From contig NZ_JHEG04000001.1 of NCBI RefSeq assembly GCF_000760695.4, positions 6,922,395-6,986,394 on the forward strand: a stretch of DNA of 64,000 nt, given 5' to 3'. The translations under genes and the position numbers were made by a program. Shown here in pieces: positions 25,145-34,558 of this stretch. The stretch is from Tolypothrix bouteillei VB521301 (GTDB taxonomy: Bacteria; Cyanobacteriota; Cyanobacteriia; Cyanobacteriales; Nostocaceae). Position 1 is the first letter of the stretch, and each line of letters begins with the position of its first letter. The notes under the pieces were generated by a model, which was not told the origin of the DNA, searched no databases, and was given only the letters and a program-made list of their open reading frames with translations.

Positions 25145-26317
25145 CTACACCGAGCTGCTTGCAGGCGGTGTATGTAGTTCACTACCTTGAGAACTGTTCC
25201 TGCTCAAGTCCATCTTGCGATCGCTTTCTTGCACCTCAAGTCCCCACAGAAGACGCCATTCTGATTCTAGCTGTGTTGAGCGATCGACTTTGATACAACT
25301 GAGTTTGGCACCGAGTAAATTGGCTCCCCTAAGGTCAGCCCCTTCTAAATTCGCCCCTTCTAAATTTGCCTCCTCTAAATTGGCGTTCCTCAAGTCAGCG
25401 TTCTTCAAATTTGCACTACTGAGGTTAGAGTTCCTTAAATCAGAACCAACAAGGATAGCGTCCTTGAGCTTGGCTTCACTAAGATTGGTATCCCGAAGAA
25501 TTGCGCTTTGAAGGTTTGCACCCCTAAGTTTGGTACTGCTCATATAAGCACCACTAAGATTGACGCCTAACAGTTTGGCATTGCTGAGATTTCCGCTCCA
25601 AAAGTAGACACCCGTGAGATTAGCGTTACTGAGATTGGCTGCCTTTAAGTCAGCATTGCTGAGGTTGGCGTTACTGAGATTGGCTGCCTTTAAGTTAGCA
25701 TTGCTGAGGTTGGCGTTACTGAGATTGGCTTCCTTTAAGTTAGCATTGCTGAGATTGGCATTAACTAGCCGAACACTGCTGAGGTTTGCTTTCTGAAGGT
25801 GAGCACCACTGAGATTTGCACCAATTAATTGAGCATCACTGAGATTGCTATTACACAAGTTGGCGTTACTGAGATCGGCATAATTGAGGCTAGATCCACT
25901 TAGATAAGCACAACCAAGGTCGATACCGGGTAATTGAGCATTATTTAAGCTCGCAAGGATTAAATTAACAGGAGTAGCGTCTTGACTTTGAGATGTTAAC
26001 GCCATAATTTCTTGAAGAGAATTAAGGTGACTGTCCTGTTCTTGTTCTGTACTCTCTTTGTTACCTGAATCTTGAGCTTGGAATACTGTCAAACCCTCTT
26101 GCAAGCCTTGGATAAATTTCTTTTGTGTGCTTTTTATAAAGAATAAAGCACACAAGCATAAATATAAACTAACAACTAATATTGATGGATGTCCTTGTGT
26201 AATTATTAGCATGACTGTAGAGACAAAACCGAATAAAATCAATTGCTTGATTAACACGCTCGCTCCAGCTTTAGCTTCTTGGTCTGAACTAGCCTGTTCT
26301 CGATCGGTATTAGCCAT
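25145..26317 (-). CDS. Membrane-anchored pentapeptide repeat protein
   Basis: After about 30 residues come two hydrophobic helices (LILFGFVSTVMLIITQG and ILVVSLYLCLCALFFI), then a linker and roughly 45 pentapeptides of the A(N/D)Lxx type (ANLSNANLKAANLSNANLS), which fold as a right-handed beta-helix. The ATG at 26317 (390 aa), with GAGG upstream, is preferred over a GTG six codons earlier. The helix should sit in the cytoplasm next to the membrane. Function is unknown; DNA-gyrase mimicry is known only for a few family members. The repeated codons make low-complexity antisense frames that are not genes. Confidence 0.88.
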   Translation of the reverse strand: MANTDREQASSDQEAKAGASVLIKQLILFGFVSTVMLIITQGHPSILVVSLYLCLCALFFIKSTQKKFIQGLQEGLTVFQAQDSGNKESTEQEQDSHLNSLQEIMALTSQSQDATPVNLILASLNNAQLPGIDLGCAYLSGSSLNYADLSNANLCNSNLSDAQLIGANLSGAHLQKANLSSVRLVNANLSNANLKEANLSNANLSNANLKAANLSNANLSNADLKAANLSNANLTGVYFWSGNLSNAKLLGVNLSGAYMSSTKLRGANLQSAILRDTNLSEAKLKDAILVGSDLRNSNLSSANLKNADLRNANLEEANLEGANLEGADLRGANLLGAKLSCIKVDRSTQLESEWRLLWGLEVQESDRKMDLSRNSSQGSELHTPPASSSV

Positions 26318-26980
26318 GCTTACTTCTTTCCTCACCTTTCTTAAATTTATAGAAAAAATTAGCTAGAGATCCCAGAACATAGTTTTGGTTCTTTTAGCAG
26401 TCTTTAATTAATTTTGTGTCGGTTCAAAAACCGCACTTTTATGCCAAATAATAGAATCAACTTGTTTCCTGTAGATTCAGTAAGATTTATCAGCAACCTG
26501 AAATTATAAATGACACCTGAGTAATTGCAAAGCTTTTTTTAATCTTCCTAAATCAGCCGAATTTACCAAATTGGTAGATACAACACTATCCCCGATCTTA
26601 CTACAATTAAGTATAACTATAGTTTTGATTTGAATTTTTCAGCAAACACTTTAAATAGAGCTTTTTTTAGCAGTAGTAATTAAATATATTTTTACTCCTA
26701 CTTAAGCTACTCGATTATTTTAAGACTTAATACGAGTAGGCGGCAACTTGATTCATGGAATTTTGTCATATATTTTTATTTTTTTGCTAAAAATTCATTT
26801 TATTTGTCGAAGCCGATGAAAACTCAGTTTTAAGTATAAAATATTACTTTACAAGAAAAAGCTTTCTAAAATTCCTTTCTATATATGCTCGTATTGCTAC
26901 AGTCTCAGTAAAAAACAACTAAGCTGAATATATATTGCGTTTAAACTTTGCTGGATAACTACCTGGAAACTCACTGAATT
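26318..26980. other. AT-rich intergenic region upstream of ffh
   Basis: Between the divergent pentapeptide and ffh genes no open frame, RNA or repeat is recognised. The DNA is strongly AT-rich and must hold both promoters. Confidence 0.6.
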
Positions 26981-28444
26981 ATGTTTGAAGCACTAGCTGA
27001 CCGTTTAGAAGCTGCCTGGAAGAAAGTCCGGGGTCAGGACAAAATCTCCCAATCTAACATCCAAGAGGCTTTAAAGGAAGTACGTCGCGCCCTGTTGGAA
27101 GCAGATGTCAATCTCCAGGTAGTTAAAGATTTTATTACCGAAGTTGAAACCAAAGCGCAGGGGGCTGAGGTCATTGCTGGGGTACGACCCGATCAACAGT
27201 TCATCAAAATAGTTCATGATGAGCTAGTAAAAGTGATGGGAGAAGAAAACGTACCGCTCGCACAAGCCGATCGCGCTCCAACAATTGTGCTGATGGCTGG
27301 GTTGCAGGGTACTGGTAAAACGACTGCCACTGCCAAGCTAGCGTTACATTTACGTAAATTGGAGCGCAGTTGTTTGATGGTAGCAACAGATATCTACCGT
27401 CCGGCGGCTATTGACCAGTTAGTCACATTAGGCAAACAAATTGAAGTCCCTGTCTTTGAGATGGGAATCGATGCCAATCCAGTAGAAATTGCGCGACAGG
27501 GTGTAGAACGCGCTAAAGCAGAAGGTGTTGATACAGTTATTATTGATACTGCGGGTCGATTGCAAATAGATGAAGACATGATGGCGGAATTAGCCCGAAT
27601 TAAAGAGGTTGTTCGGCCCCATGAAACGCTGTTGGTTGTGGATGCCATGACCGGACAAGAAGCAGCAAATCTTACCCGTACATTCCACCAACAAATAGGT
27701 ATTACTGGTGCAATTTTAACCAAGATGGATGGTGATAGCCGTGGTGGGGCAGCACTTTCTGTACGGCAAATTTCCGGTTCGCCAATTAAGTTTGTAGGTG
27801 TTGGGGAAAAAGTTGAAGCGCTCCAACCGTTCTATCCCGATCGCATGGCTTCGCGCATTTTAGGTATGGGCGATGTCCTTACCTTAGTAGAAAAAGCACA
27901 AGAAGAAATTGACCTAGCCGATGCTGAGAAGATGCAGGAGAAAATCCTGTCAGCAAAGTTTGATTTTACCGACTTTCTCAAGCAGATGCGCCTGCTGAAG
28001 AATATGGGTTCTCTGGGCGGTCTTCTCAAACTGATACCGGGAATGAACAAGATTTCTGACGACCAACTTCGTCAAGGAGAAACCCAACTCAAGCGTTGCG
28101 AAGCGATGATCAATTCTATGACAGCCGAAGAGCGTCGCGATCCCGATTTGTTAGCCAGTTCCCCCAGCCGTCGCAAGCGCATTGCCAAAGGTTCTGGTTA
28201 TAAAGAGACCGATGTGAGCAAGTTGGTTGGTGACTTCCAAAAAATGCGTAATCTCATGCAGCAGATGGGACAAGGGCGTTTCCCAGGAGGAATGCCAGGA
28301 ATGTTTGGTGGAGGTGGTATGGGCGATCCCTATGCAGCCAGTAACCGCCCAGCCGCTCCAGGTTGGCGCGGTTACACTGGTGGAGCCAGCCCCAAAAAGA
28401 AACCTAAAAAGGACAAAAAAAAGAAAGGGTTTGGGACACTTTAG
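26981..28444 (+). CDS. ffh: Signal recognition particle protein Ffh (SRP54)
   Basis: The 487-aa protein has the helical N domain (MFEALADRLEAAWKKVRGQD). The GTPase domain follows with GLQGTGKTTATAKLALHLRK, DTAGRLQIDE and TKMDGDSRGGAAL. The methionine-rich M domain includes GSGYKETDVSKLVGDFQKM and ends in a Gly/Met-rich and then Lys-rich tail. It binds 4.5S RNA and signal sequences and delivers ribosomes to FtsY. It is followed by rpsP, a common cyanobacterial order. Confidence 0.97.
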   Translation: MFEALADRLEAAWKKVRGQDKISQSNIQEALKEVRRALLEADVNLQVVKDFITEVETKAQGAEVIAGVRPDQQFIKIVHDELVKVMGEENVPLAQADRAPTIVLMAGLQGTGKTTATAKLALHLRKLERSCLMVATDIYRPAAIDQLVTLGKQIEVPVFEMGIDANPVEIARQGVERAKAEGVDTVIIDTAGRLQIDEDMMAELARIKEVVRPHETLLVVDAMTGQEAANLTRTFHQQIGITGAILTKMDGDSRGGAALSVRQISGSPIKFVGVGEKVEALQPFYPDRMASRILGMGDVLTLVEKAQEEIDLADAEKMQEKILSAKFDFTDFLKQMRLLKNMGSLGGLLKLIPGMNKISDDQLRQGETQLKRCEAMINSMTAEERRDPDLLASSPSRRKRIAKGSGYKETDVSKLVGDFQKMRNLMQQMGQGRFPGGMPGMFGGGGMGDPYAASNRPAAPGWRGYTGGASPKKKPKKDKKKKGFGTL

Positions 28445-28520
28445 CTAATGGCTGATGGCTGATGGCTATTAGCTATTAGCCATTAGCTATTAACCATTAG
28501 CCCTCATTTTGTGATAAGAT
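28445..28520. repeat. Tandem GCTATTA/GCTGATG repeats
   Basis: Degenerate heptamers (GGCTGATGGCTGATGGCTAT, then inverted AGCCATTAGC) follow the ffh stop and can form a hairpin, possibly helping to end the transcript before rpsP. Confidence 0.6.
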
Positions 28521-28655
28521 TAGCTTTTTAGCAAGAAACGTTCAGCACCCTATCTTTGGGAGACCCTTGCGCCTATAGTGAGGTCTGTACAATACCGCTT
28601 GCCTAGGAATAAACTACAAAATGATTGCTAGAAACAGGAGAACGATTTCTAAACC

Positions 28656-28916
28656 ATGATTAAACTGCGCTTGAAGCGATACGGTAAAAAGCGGGAAGCG
28701 AGTTACCGCATAATCGCAATTCAAAGCCTCGCTCGCCGCGATGGTCGTCCCCTAGAAGAACTGGGATTCTATAACCCCAGAACAGATGAAGTAAAATTGG
28801 ACGTTCCCGGCATCGTCAAGCGGCTACAACAAGGCGCTCAACCAACAGATACAGTGCGTCGCATCCTGCAAAAAGCCAATGTCTTTGAACAGGTCAGTGC
28901 AAAAGCTACATCATAA
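28656..28916 (+). CDS. rpsP: 30S ribosomal protein S16
   Basis: The 86-aa protein opens [20 protein letters not shown] and continues [20 protein letters not shown], both standard S16 sequence. It binds 16S rRNA early in small-subunit assembly. The KH-domain gene downstream overlaps its end, giving the usual rpsP-khpA order. Confidence 0.97.
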   Translation: MIKLRLKRYGKKREASYRIIAIQSLARRDGRPLEELGFYNPRTDEVKLDVPGIVKRLQQGAQPTDTVRRILQKANVFEQVSAKATS

Positions 28917-29313
28917 CAACATTGCACAGAAATCCCCAGCGACCAGTCCAGACTACGTTGGACTGGTACGGTTTCTCATGCAACCATTTTTGGATTCTCC
29001 CGAATCTTTAAGCGTCGATTGTGAACTGACTCAAACGCACAAACGTGCTTGGATTCGCATTGCCTTTGATGGCACAGATAAAGGAAAAGTGTTTGGTCGG
29101 GGCGGACGAAATATTCAAGCAATTCGCACGGTGATTGCCGCAGCCGCTCAAGCAGCTGGACAATCAGTCTACCTTGATATCTACGGCAGTACTGCTGGTG
29201 GACGAGAGGGTTTATCTTTTGAAGATGAAAGTGAAGAGCGATTGCCACCGCCAAAACCCAGAGAAAGACGCGGAAACGGACCCAGACCTATTGTAAAAAC
29301 CCGCTTCCGATAG
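28879..29313 (+). CDS. khpA: KH-domain RNA-binding protein KhpA
   Basis: The core shows a KH domain: [20 protein letters not shown], then [20 protein letters not shown] with the GxxG loop (GRGG) and [13 protein letters not shown]. The tail is Arg/Pro-rich. The only upstream ATG (28879) lies inside rpsP, overlapping it by 38 bases, which would couple translation; no ATG lies closer to the conserved part, so the exact start is uncertain. KhpA binds many RNAs and, in other bacteria, works with KhpB. Length 144 aa from this start. Confidence 0.88.
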   Translation: MSLNRSVQKLHHNNIAQKSPATSPDYVGLVRFLMQPFLDSPESLSVDCELTQTHKRAWIRIAFDGTDKGKVFGRGGRNIQAIRTVIAAAAQAAGQSVYLDIYGSTAGGREGLSFEDESEERLPPPKPRERRGNGPRPIVKTRFR

Positions 29314-29345
29314 GTTTAAGGTAAAGCACGAGGAAGTCAAGAAAA

Positions 29346-29396
29346 GTATGAATTATGAAGTATGAATTATGAAGTATGAATTATGAATTATGAAGT
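29346..29396. repeat. Tandem ATGAATTATGAAGT repeat
   Basis: Three to four near-perfect copies of a 14-bp unit lie between khpA and rpsU. It is a replication-slippage type repeat, not coding. Confidence 0.8.
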
Positions 29397-29620
29397 GAAA
29401 GTAACCAAATTCATCCTTTATTCTTCATTCTTTATCTTTCATCGCATGACGAATTCTCCGTATTTGCGTTATAAATGCAAAACACGTATTGCTGTAAAAA
29501 TTCTTCTCTTGAATTGAGAAGGTAATTATCTTCCATCACGGGAGTAAGCGCAATACTGCTTACCGTAGGTGGGGGTTCTACAAGGGTCTGATAATCTCTC
29601 TAAGGAGGTGAAACTAGGGA

Positions 29621-29797
29621 GTGGCTGAAGTCCGTTTGGGTGAAAATGAGTCCATTGACTCAGCATTAAGGCGTTTTAAAAAGAAAATTCAAAAAGCCGG
29701 GATCTTATCCGAAGTCAAGCGTCGTGAAAGATACGAAAAACCCAGCTTGCGCCGAAAGCGCAAAGCAGAAGTTGCACGTAAAGGTGGTCGCTACTAA
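29621..29797 (+). CDS. rpsU: 30S ribosomal protein S21
   Basis: The 58-aa product begins [20 protein letters not shown] and ends in a basic tail, [15 protein letters not shown], which is clear S21. It starts with GTG; AGGAGG stands about 13 bases upstream and GGGA directly before the start. S21 helps 30S subunits select messages. Its short length makes it easy to miss. It is a single gene after the khpA cluster. Confidence 0.95.
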   Translation: MAEVRLGENESIDSALRRFKKKIQKAGILSEVKRRERYEKPSLRRKRKAEVARKGGRY

Positions 29798-29863
29798 GTC
29801 AGCGACCGATGACCGGCGATTCGGTGACCGATGACCAGTGCTCATTCGCTGGTTATCGGTAGA

Positions 29864-29975
29864 CTAGTACACGAAGGCAGAAGTACGATGACAGAAGGCA
29901 GAAGGCAAAAAAGCTTTAACTGTAAGCTTTTTCTCTGTCACTAATGGTTGCTTTATTTACGCCGAACTGTACTAG
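29864..29975. mobile_element. ACTAGTACA inverted-repeat element, short copy
   Basis: It begins CTAGTACACGAAGGCAGAAG and ends GCCGAACTGTACTAG (112 bp), with an inner AAGCTTTAACTGTAAGCTT hairpin. The last 40 bases, including AATGGTTGCTTTATTTACGCC, match the end of the copy at 12924. It has no gene and looks like a small non-autonomous element. Confidence 0.7.
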
Positions 29976-30105
29976 TTACTGGGTATTACAGAGCGATCGA
30001 GAACTGATATTGTCAAAGCTAAGGTTTGAAAGCTGTTTTTATTCAAACCTCAACGAAGTAGAGAAGCGACTGTTCGTGTCTCTACTTTCTCTCTATTGAT
30101 GACTA

Positions 30106-31065
30106 ATGACTAATAACTTAACAATTCAACTACCGAATATACCAAGTGCGATCGCACTGGCTGGCGAAGGAGAAAATAATCTCAAAGTACTTGCCCGACA
30201 AACAGGTGCAACTTTAGTACTGCGGGGGCAAGAACTTTATATTTCCGGAACAGAAAAGCAAATTGACTTAGCCAGTCGATTAGTGCGATCGCTTGAAGAC
30301 CTTTGGAGCCATGGCAATAATATTACCAGTACGGATATATCAACAGCCTGTGATGCCCTCAATACGCATCGAGAGGATGAACTACTAGACTTACAGCGAC
30401 ATGTCATTGCTAGGACGCGCAAAGGCGAAGAAGTACGAGCTAAAACTTTGCGACAACGGCAGTATGTTCATGCACTCAGCAAGAACGATCTCATCTTTTG
30501 CACGGGTCCTGCAGGCACTGGTAAAACATTTCTAGCAGTTGTTGTTGCCGTACAAGCACTCCTTGCCAATCAATTTGAAAAACTTATCTTAACTCGTCCT
30601 GCTGTAGAAGCAGGTGAAAGACTTGGTTTTTTACCTGGGGATTTACAGCAAAAAGTCAATCCCTATTTGCGCCCGCTTTACGACGCTATCAATGAATTTA
30701 TCGATCCAGAAAAAGTCCCATCTTTAATGGAAAGAGGCGTAATTGAAGTTGCTCCCCTGGCTTATATGCGGGGGCGTACACTCAACAACGCTTTTGTCAT
30801 AGTGGATGAAGCCCAAAACACAACACCATCTCAAATGAAAATGGTTTTGACTCGTTTGGGTTTCAATTCTCGTATGGTTGTGACAGGCGATATTACACAA
30901 ACGGATCTTCCGCCCAACCAACAATCAGGCTTAACACTGGCAACACGTATTTTAGAACATGTCAAAGGCATTGCTTTTTGCAAATTCTCCCAAAAAGATG
31001 TGGTGCGCCATCCTCTTGTTCAGGAAATTGTTGCCGCCTACGAGCGTTATGAAGATAATCATTAG
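30106..31065 (+). CDS. PhoH family ATPase
   Basis: The 319-aa protein has a short KH-like N-terminal part (LKVLARQTGATLVLRGQEL), then a PhoH ATPase domain with Walker A GPAGTGKTFLAV and Walker B VIVDEAQNTTPSQMKM. GFNSRMVVTGDITQTDLPP, the hallmark of the family, follows. PhoH proteins are cytoplasmic ATPases linked to RNA metabolism and phosphate stress. It is complete, single, and reads with the ribosomal genes upstream. Confidence 0.93.
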   Translation: MTNNLTIQLPNIPSAIALAGEGENNLKVLARQTGATLVLRGQELYISGTEKQIDLASRLVRSLEDLWSHGNNITSTDISTACDALNTHREDELLDLQRHVIARTRKGEEVRAKTLRQRQYVHALSKNDLIFCTGPAGTGKTFLAVVVAVQALLANQFEKLILTRPAVEAGERLGFLPGDLQQKVNPYLRPLYDAINEFIDPEKVPSLMERGVIEVAPLAYMRGRTLNNAFVIVDEAQNTTPSQMKMVLTRLGFNSRMVVTGDITQTDLPPNQQSGLTLATRILEHVKGIAFCKFSQKDVVRHPLVQEIVAAYERYEDNH

Positions 31066-32015
31066 ATAGTAGTTAGTGGTTAGTTGTTGGCTAACCACTG
31101 ACTTTTTAGCAAAGTCCCAAAAGTACGCGGAAAATCTCTCTGTTAGAAGAGCACGAGGATTAACGTATAATCAACTATATAAATGTTTGGAAAGTAACAA
31201 AACTATTACTTAAATTAGCTTGACAGAATATTAAATTTCTGTGTATGATAAGTGCTAAGTTACACACATACATAAATACCTTTCCTGTAGTTAGGTATAA
31301 AAAACCATACTTTTGGTATAAAAATTGTGTCGAACAATCATTAACACATTAGATCTGCACTCATTGATTAACGTGAGTTCGATGACGTCAAAACAGAACT
31401 CACCCCAAACCCCTCTGTTTATAGGATAGGGGCTTCAGATTCTGATGATAATGTCGCTCATCTCTCTCTTTATAGGAGCTGCGGCAATACTTGTCGGTTA
31501 AGCCGTTTTTTCCTCCCCTGCACCCCCTGCAACCCCTGCACAAAGGTGCTTGTCTGTAGCGACAATCTTCTCAGCCCTTGCAGTATTGGGAGCTACGGTG
31601 GTGTACAGATCTCTAGAAAAGAGATGAAACACCCGGATAACAGGGAAAGTTGATTCCAATTCCCCCCTTTTTTAAGGGGGGTTAGGGGGGATCGAGACCG
31701 CTTTTAATGCACTTTTTGAAGAAGGCAGCAATGCTATCGGGCAGAGGGCAGCTATGTACACTTACGCCCGTGGATTCAAACCTCAACCAATGGGGCGCAC
31801 CGCAAGTGACGGTGGGGTTTTAGACCCTTGAACATTCGCTCACTCTCTGAGGGCGGAGCCAGTATTCCCTTCTGCCTCCAGCAAAGCTGCCCTCTGCCTT
31901 TCTTGATAAAACTTGTGTACACCACCGTAGCTTTGTAGGAGATGGGGGTACTGTCCACCCTGCTGTTCTCCATTCCCTGTTCCCTTTTATTCACATTACT
32001 TTAAAGGATTTTGCA
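31066..32015. other. Spacer dominated by repeat elements
   Basis: There is no gene. After a tandem TTAGTGGTTAGTTG patch and an AT-rich part, the 338-bp element at 31593 takes most of the right half. Short open frames read the repeat. Confidence 0.6.
31593..31930. mobile_element. CTACGGTGGTGTAC inverted-repeat element, copy C (long)
   Basis: Perfect 14-bp ends, CTACGGTGGTGTAC and GTACACCACCGTAG, bound 338 bp. The left 120 bases match copy B (TCTAGAAAAGAGATGAAAC, then the C/G-run palindrome and GGGGGGATCGAGACCGC). The right part contains an extra block that includes TTCAAACCTCAACCAATGGG. Overall it looks like a MITE that took up a second sequence. Confidence 0.75.
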
Positions 32016-32567
32016 ATGAAAACTCGTAGGGCTTTGGCATTTTTATTATTTACCATATGTGCTTTGTTAGCTTTCTGCATTCCTGAAGCTCTGATTTCAC
32101 AACAGGCAAACGCTAAAGTGACAAATGATTTGAGTTGTCGGGGCGCAGTTACTGGTACATACGTAACAACAGTGACAGATGCAAACGGCAATTTTGCTTC
32201 TCGTGCAGTCTTTACCTTGGCTGATGATGGTAATCTGTTCAACATTGACTCTCGTGTAGATGGAGGCGGTTTGTTCAATCCCTTTACCAATGCTCAAGGT
32301 AGGTGGAAATGTGTTGACAAGAATGAAATTGCTGGTAAGGCAGTCAACTGGGTTTTGCGATCCGATCCAGAAAGATCCAGAACTGAAGAAACTAACCGCC
32401 AAGGTCTTCTAGAATACAAAAACGTCAAAATTGATGGCGACAAGATTGAAGGGCTTTTTGAGCTGAACTTCTACAACATCAAAGCGAATACATTAGATGG
32501 TAGTGCTGTTCCAGACAGGTTTGTAGGAACTTTCTTCTTCAAAGGACAGCGGATTTCTGTCGATTAA
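32016..32567 (+). CDS. Secreted protein of unknown function
   Basis: The 183-aa protein has a clear signal peptide (RRALAFLLFTICALLAFCIP, cut probably after QQANA). The mature part is soluble and beta-rich (TGTYVTTVTDANGNFASRAV, DKIEGLFELNFYNI) with only two cysteines (C46 and C99), which could form a disulfide. No domain is recognised. It lies 99 bases ahead of the TpsB gene on the same strand and may be secreted with that system, but nothing in its sequence proves this. Confidence 0.6.
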   Translation: MKTRRALAFLLFTICALLAFCIPEALISQQANAKVTNDLSCRGAVTGTYVTTVTDANGNFASRAVFTLADDGNLFNIDSRVDGGGLFNPFTNAQGRWKCVDKNEIAGKAVNWVLRSDPERSRTEETNRQGLLEYKNVKIDGDKIEGLFELNFYNIKANTLDGSAVPDRFVGTFFFKGQRISVD

Positions 32568-32666
32568 CTTTCAACGTGTTTGCCTTGAAGTTTCCCCTGA
32601 TTTGGATGTTATTTTTGGAACCCTGCTGGGAATCCTGTATGTACATGGAACAGAGCAGTAGCAAAG

Positions 32667-34538
32667 ATGACATCACAAATCAAACTAATAAAATATTATA
32701 TTCTAACCGCTTGTACGGGTTTATCATACCTGAGCGTCAATTCTATTGTGTTAGCTGAAAAACCTTATAGTAAGAGTACGGATGTACATTACGATAATTG
32801 CAATGAATGCAGTTTGGAAAGAACAGAGATTTTACCTAATACAAAATTTAATATTCAAAATCTTAAATGGCAAAGGTTGCGTTCAGCTTTAAAAGCGCAT
32901 ACCCAGACTTCTAGGCGACAAGTAAATACAGGTTTAAATCTTACGCCTTTGGGTTCAAAGTTGCAACTATTACCGGATAATCTATCAAGTTCCGAGCCCA
33001 CATTAACAACACAGGTAACACCTTCAGTAACGCCAACGGAATCTGCAACTGCTGTAGAGACAACTGTTAGTATCAAAGCGGTTCAAGTTTTAGGCAGTAC
33101 AGTATTTTCTCAAGTTGAATTGGATAAAGTCGTACAACCTTTTATCGGTCAACAGGCTCGATTTGAACAACTGTTGGCCATTCGGACTGCAGTTACAGAT
33201 TTTTACACCAGTAAAGGATACACAACTTCTGGGGCTTTTTTACCACCGCAAGATATTTCCAAGGGAGTGGTTAGCATTCAAGTGGTAGAAGGCGAACTAG
33301 AAAAGATAGAGATTCAAGGATTGAGACGATTGAGGCAAAATTATGTCCGCGATCGCATTCGTCTTGCTAGTGGTACACCTATCAACCTCCGTCGATTGGA
33401 AACTGCATTGCAGTTATTGCAGCTTGATCCTCTGTTTACCTCAGTTAAAGCAGAACTAAAAGCTGGTACAACCTCTGGACGTAGTGTTTTATCTGTGACT
33501 TTGAAAGAAGCAAGACCTTTGAGAGGCGGATTCACAATTGAAAATCGCGATTCTCCTAGTATTGGTTCGTTAAGGGGAAGCAGTACATTTAGCTATCAAA
33601 ACTTGCTAGGATTAGGCGATCGCCTAACAGCAGATGTTGGTTATACAGCAGGTAGCAATAGTTACGATATTGGTTATGCTATTCCCCTCAATGCTCGCGA
33701 TGGGACTCTCAACCTGCGATATGCTGATAGCAACAGCCGCATTATTGAAGAACCTTTCTCACCTTTAGATATCCTGGGTCGAACCAAGACTTTTTCCATC
33801 GGCTTTCGTCAGCCAATAGTTCGCAGCCAAAGTAGTGAATTTGCCCTCAGCCTCTCAGCAGATTTACGGCAAAGCCGCACCTTCTTGCTCGATGATATTC
33901 CCTATTCTTTCTCTACCGGTCCAGAGAATGGTAGATCGAAGGTCACGGTTCTGCGGTTTAGCCAAGACTGGATTAACCGTACTCCCAAACGGGTATTAGC
34001 AGCTCGTTCTCAATTTAGTTGGGGAATTGATGCTTTTGACGCAACAGTTAATAACACGGGAGTGGATGGGCGTTTTTGGAGTTGGATGGGACAGTTTCAA
34101 TGGGTGCAAAGTTTGGGAAAAGATTTCATTGGGCTCGCACGTATTGCTACGCAACTTACACCTGACTCATTGTTACCTTTAGAACAATTTAGTATTGGCG
34201 GTGTGGATACAGTCAGGGGTTATCGACAAAACCAATTCGTTGCAGATAATGGCATTACAGGTTCTTTAGAAATCCGCTTTCCAATAGTGAAAGACCCTGG
34301 TGGTTTTGGGACAATACAAATTGCCCCATTTTTTGATTTTGGTAAAGTCTGGAATAATAAAGGCGCAGCGGTAGATAATAGATTTTTTGCAAGTACGGGG
34401 CTGAGCTTGCGCTGGCAGTATAGCGGTGCTTTTTCTGCTCGCCTAGACTGGGGAATTCCACTCACTTCTCTCGACCGACAAGGAAATTCTTTACAAGACA
34501 ATGGCATATATTTCTCTTTGATCTACCAGCCATTTTAA
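32667..34538 (+). CDS. Two-partner secretion outer-membrane transporter (TpsB, ShlB/FhaC type)
   Basis: The 623-aa protein has an N-terminal signal region and a disordered linker. A POTRA domain follows (about 130-215; VSIKAVQVLGSTVFSQVELD to SIQVVEGELEKIEIQG), then a 16-strand barrel with GGFTIENRDSPSIGSLRGSS and the conserved late block SIGGVDTVRGYRQNQF (VRGY/F motif). It ends in an aromatic outer-membrane tail, FSLIYQPF. TpsB pores secrete large beta-helical TpsA proteins. The likely client is the haemagglutinin-domain protein at 40985, 6 kb downstream on the same strand. Confidence 0.9.
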   Translation: MTSQIKLIKYYILTACTGLSYLSVNSIVLAEKPYSKSTDVHYDNCNECSLERTEILPNTKFNIQNLKWQRLRSALKAHTQTSRRQVNTGLNLTPLGSKLQLLPDNLSSSEPTLTTQVTPSVTPTESATAVETTVSIKAVQVLGSTVFSQVELDKVVQPFIGQQARFEQLLAIRTAVTDFYTSKGYTTSGAFLPPQDISKGVVSIQVVEGELEKIEIQGLRRLRQNYVRDRIRLASGTPINLRRLETALQLLQLDPLFTSVKAELKAGTTSGRSVLSVTLKEARPLRGGFTIENRDSPSIGSLRGSSTFSYQNLLGLGDRLTADVGYTAGSNSYDIGYAIPLNARDGTLNLRYADSNSRIIEEPFSPLDILGRTKTFSIGFRQPIVRSQSSEFALSLSADLRQSRTFLLDDIPYSFSTGPENGRSKVTVLRFSQDWINRTPKRVLAARSQFSWGIDAFDATVNNTGVDGRFWSWMGQFQWVQSLGKDFIGLARIATQLTPDSLLPLEQFSIGGVDTVRGYRQNQFVADNGITGSLEIRFPIVKDPGGFGTIQIAPFFDFGKVWNNKGAAVDNRFFASTGLSLRWQYSGAFSARLDWGIPLTSLDRQGNSLQDNGIYFSLIYQPF

Positions 34539-34558
34539 AGTTAGCGGCAATCCAACTC

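Noticed and set aside
25215..25796. Low-complexity open frames antisense to the pentapeptide gene
   Set aside because: They arise from the repeated codons of the real gene on the minus strand and have no start signals or sensible composition.
29346..29396. Regular repeats that might be a CRISPR array
   Set aside because: The units are tandem 14-bp copies without unique spacers, and no cas genes are present; it is a slippage repeat. The same applies to the repeats at 7425, 24478, 28445 and 40951.
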